A stretch of DNA of 64,000 bases from Yoonia sp. R2331 (GTDB taxonomy: Bacteria; Pseudomonadota; Alphaproteobacteria; Rhodobacterales; Rhodobacteraceae). Position numbers and translations under genes: made by a program. Positions 62,750 to 64,000 of the stretch are shown here, piece after piece. The stretch is taken from contig NZ_JBGCUN010000001.1 of the NCBI RefSeq assembly GCF_041103235.1, positions 744,001-808,000 of the forward strand, given 5' to 3'. The notes beneath the pieces are model-generated. The model did no database searches. It worked only from the letters and a program-made list of their open reading frames with translations, and had not been told where the DNA came from. The stretch's first letter is position 1. Every line of letters starts with the position of its first letter.

Positions 62750-64000
62750 GTGATCCGCCCGCCTGCCATGGCACCTGTCAGACGCGCGTTTTCGACTAGA
62801 TAGTCTGACACGGCACGGCGCACCGATTGCGCGCCCGTGTCGCGCGCATCGTCGATCACGGCTTTGACTTCGTCCAGATCCACCTGCCGCAGCAGATGTT
62901 TGACCGGCCCGACCGAGGCCGGTCGCATCGACAAAGACCCAAAACCGATAGCCGCAAAGCACAGCGCCTCGATCGGGCGGCCAGCATCCTCGCCGCAGAA
63001 TGAGATGGGGGTTCCGGCTTCGCGACAGCGCCTAACGACTTGTTCAAGAAACGACAGAAAGCTGACGTTCAGCGTGTCATAGCGCCGGCGCACCCGCTCG
63101 TTTTCGCGGTCGGCGGCATAGAAGAATTGTTTCAGGTCGTTGCCACCGACAGACAGAAAATCAACCTCTTCAAAGAACCCGGCCGCGGCAAAGCCCAGCG
63201 ACGGTGTCTCTAGCATCGCCCCGACTTCAAGGGAGACGGGCAGGGGGTTACCAAGACGGCTTTCGCGCTCTAGCACCTTATCAAGTTCTGCTTTGGCTTG
63301 CCGGAATTCACTGCGCAACGTGATGAAGGGAAACATCACTGACAACGGCCCGCCATTGGCGGCGCGCACCAGCGCCTGCAACTGCATCCGCAAAATACCC
63401 GGTTTGTCGAGCCCGACGCGGATCGCGCGCCAGCCCATCGCCGGGTTCGGTTCGTCGTTGGGCTTCATATAGGGCAAGACCTTGTCAGACCCGATATCAA
63501 GGGTGCGAAACACCACGCGCCGCCCGTCAGCGGCAGCAATGACGCGCGCATAGAGTGCGGAAAGCTCTGCCCGGCGCGGCATCTGGCTGCGGATCAGGAA
63601 TTGCAGCTCTGTGCGGAATAGGCCCACGCCTTCAGCACCAGAACCCGCAAGGGACGGCAGATCGGCCATCAGGCCTGCGTTCATATGCAGGTTGATGGTG
63701 CGCCCACATTTGGCCGTCGCAGGCAGGTCGCGAATGCTGGCATAGCGTTCCTGCGCACGGGTCTGCATGGCGATCTTGTCGGCAAAAGCGGTTTGCACAG
63801 TGTCATCAGGCCGCAAGTGAACGATGCCCTGTTCGCCATCCACAAGGATCTGATCACCGTTCAGTGCCTCTGTCGCGATACCCTTGGCGTTGATTACCAA
63901 AGGGATCGCCCAAGCGCGCGCAACAATCGTTGCATGGCTGCCGACGGAGCCTTCTTCTAGTACGATCCCTTTCAGCGCCTTGCCATAGTCGAGCAGCTCA
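62746..64000 (-). CDS. ptsP: Phosphoenolpyruvate-protein phosphotransferase PtsP, C-terminal part (5' end outside window)
   Basis: Enzyme I of the nitrogen PTS, which passes phosphate from PEP to NPr. The frame stays open to the window edge, giving about 417 residues. The phospho-histidine site GSVGSHATIVAR lies close to the edge (about 63920-63955), followed by the PEP-binding domain with EGVGLFRTEL, SVGGNDLKQF and the catalytic cysteine in SFCGEDAG. The N-terminal GAF domain expected for PtsP would be beyond position 64000, so the choice of PtsP over PtsI rests on sequence feel and on Rhodobacterales gene content. Confidence 0.9.
   Translation of the reverse strand, partial: ELLDYGKALKGIVLEEGSVGSHATIVARAWAIPLVINAKGIATEALNGDQILVDGEQGIVHLRPDDTVQTAFADKIAMQTRAQERYASIRDLPATAKCGRTINLHMNAGLMADLPSLAGSGAEGVGLFRTELQFLIRSQMPRRAELSALYARVIAAADGRRVVFRTLDIGSDKVLPYMKPNDEPNPAMGWRAIRVGLDKPGILRMQLQALVRAANGGPLSVMFPFITLRSEFRQAKAELDKVLERESRLGNPLPVSLEVGAMLETPSLGFAAAGFFEEVDFLSVGGNDLKQFFYAADRENERVRRRYDTLNVSFLSFLEQVVRRCREAGTPISFCGEDAGRPIEALCFAAIGFGSLSMRPASVGPVKHLLRQVDLDEVKAVIDDARDTGAQSVRRAVSDYLVENARLTGAMAGGRIT

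Noticed and set aside
1-64000. tRNA, rRNA, CRISPR array, insertion sequence or prophage
   Set aside because: No T-loop-like or anticodon-arm structures, regularly spaced repeats, transposase or phage structural genes were recognised while reading.

Overview
The window is a stretch of ordinary, gene-dense chromosome from an alphaproteobacterium, most likely a marine Rhodobacterales/Roseobacter-group organism. This is inferred from the gene set and order (a Tad pilus locus with tadD pairs, a ctaC-ctaB-cox11-ctaE-surf1 cluster without ctaD, ptsP next to ecsC, lhr-pdeM), a GC-rich base composition, and short intergenic elements of the form CTCCGGCGGG + (A/T)TATTTT + AGAAGAA. No rRNA, tRNA, CRISPR array, transposase or prophage was seen. 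Both window edges cut genes: the 3' part of fhs at the left and the 3' part of ptsP (minus strand) at the right.

Layout. 1-2150: folate one-carbon genes fhs and folD. 2147-5291: the DNA-repair pair pdeM and lhr (minus). 5376-17809: a minus-strand Tad/Flp pilus locus made of an AAA+ ATPase, cpaA prepilin peptidase, two TadD-type TPR lipoproteins, tadC, tadB, cpaF, cpaE, an OmpA-type lipoprotein, the cpaC secretin, cpaB, and three small Flp-like pilins. Strong hairpin terminators sit behind ompA, cpaB and two of the pilins. A lytic transglycosylase gene diverges from the pilins. 19041-21057: a CoA-transferase/thioesterase/acetyltransferase operon. 21213-28030: GFA protein, topA, dprA, and a coupled tldD-membrane protein-acetyltransferase set. 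28205-32425: cytochrome c oxidase subunits II and III with assembly factors. 32430-36676: threonine synthase, an M16 peptidase, an acetyltransferase and a lipoprotein hydrolase.

36821-54101 is the accessory catabolic region and the most interesting part. A divergent promoter region carrying two near-identical LacI-type operators (41157-41172 and 41279-41294) separates a minus-strand unit (solute-binding protein, two permeases, a double-domain NTF2/SnoaL-like protein) from a long plus-strand unit. The plus-strand unit holds the ABC ATPase, a GMC oxidoreductase, two NTF2-like proteins, a histidinol-dehydrogenase-family enzyme, another NTF2-like protein, an SDR, a LacI regulator, a fifth NTF2-like protein and a bicupin. 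Most of its genes are joined by 1-4 base overlaps. A MetE-core methyltransferase-like protein, an alpha/beta hydrolase and an RraA-type protein follow. Five NTF2/SnoaL-like proteins with about nine fold units in one ABC-transporter locus suggest a catabolic pathway for an imported, probably hydroxylated and perhaps methylated compound. The substrate cannot be named from sequence.

54157-64000 holds an FAD-linked hydroxyacid dehydrogenase, apt-mtnP (methylthioadenosine salvage), a membrane protein, a SulP transporter, a fatty-acid desaturase, a flavin reductase-like protein, an acetyltransferase, an EcsC-family protein and ptsP. Several neighbouring convergent genes share or overlap their stop codons (folD/pdeM, GFA/topA, sulP/desaturase, ecsC/ptsP).
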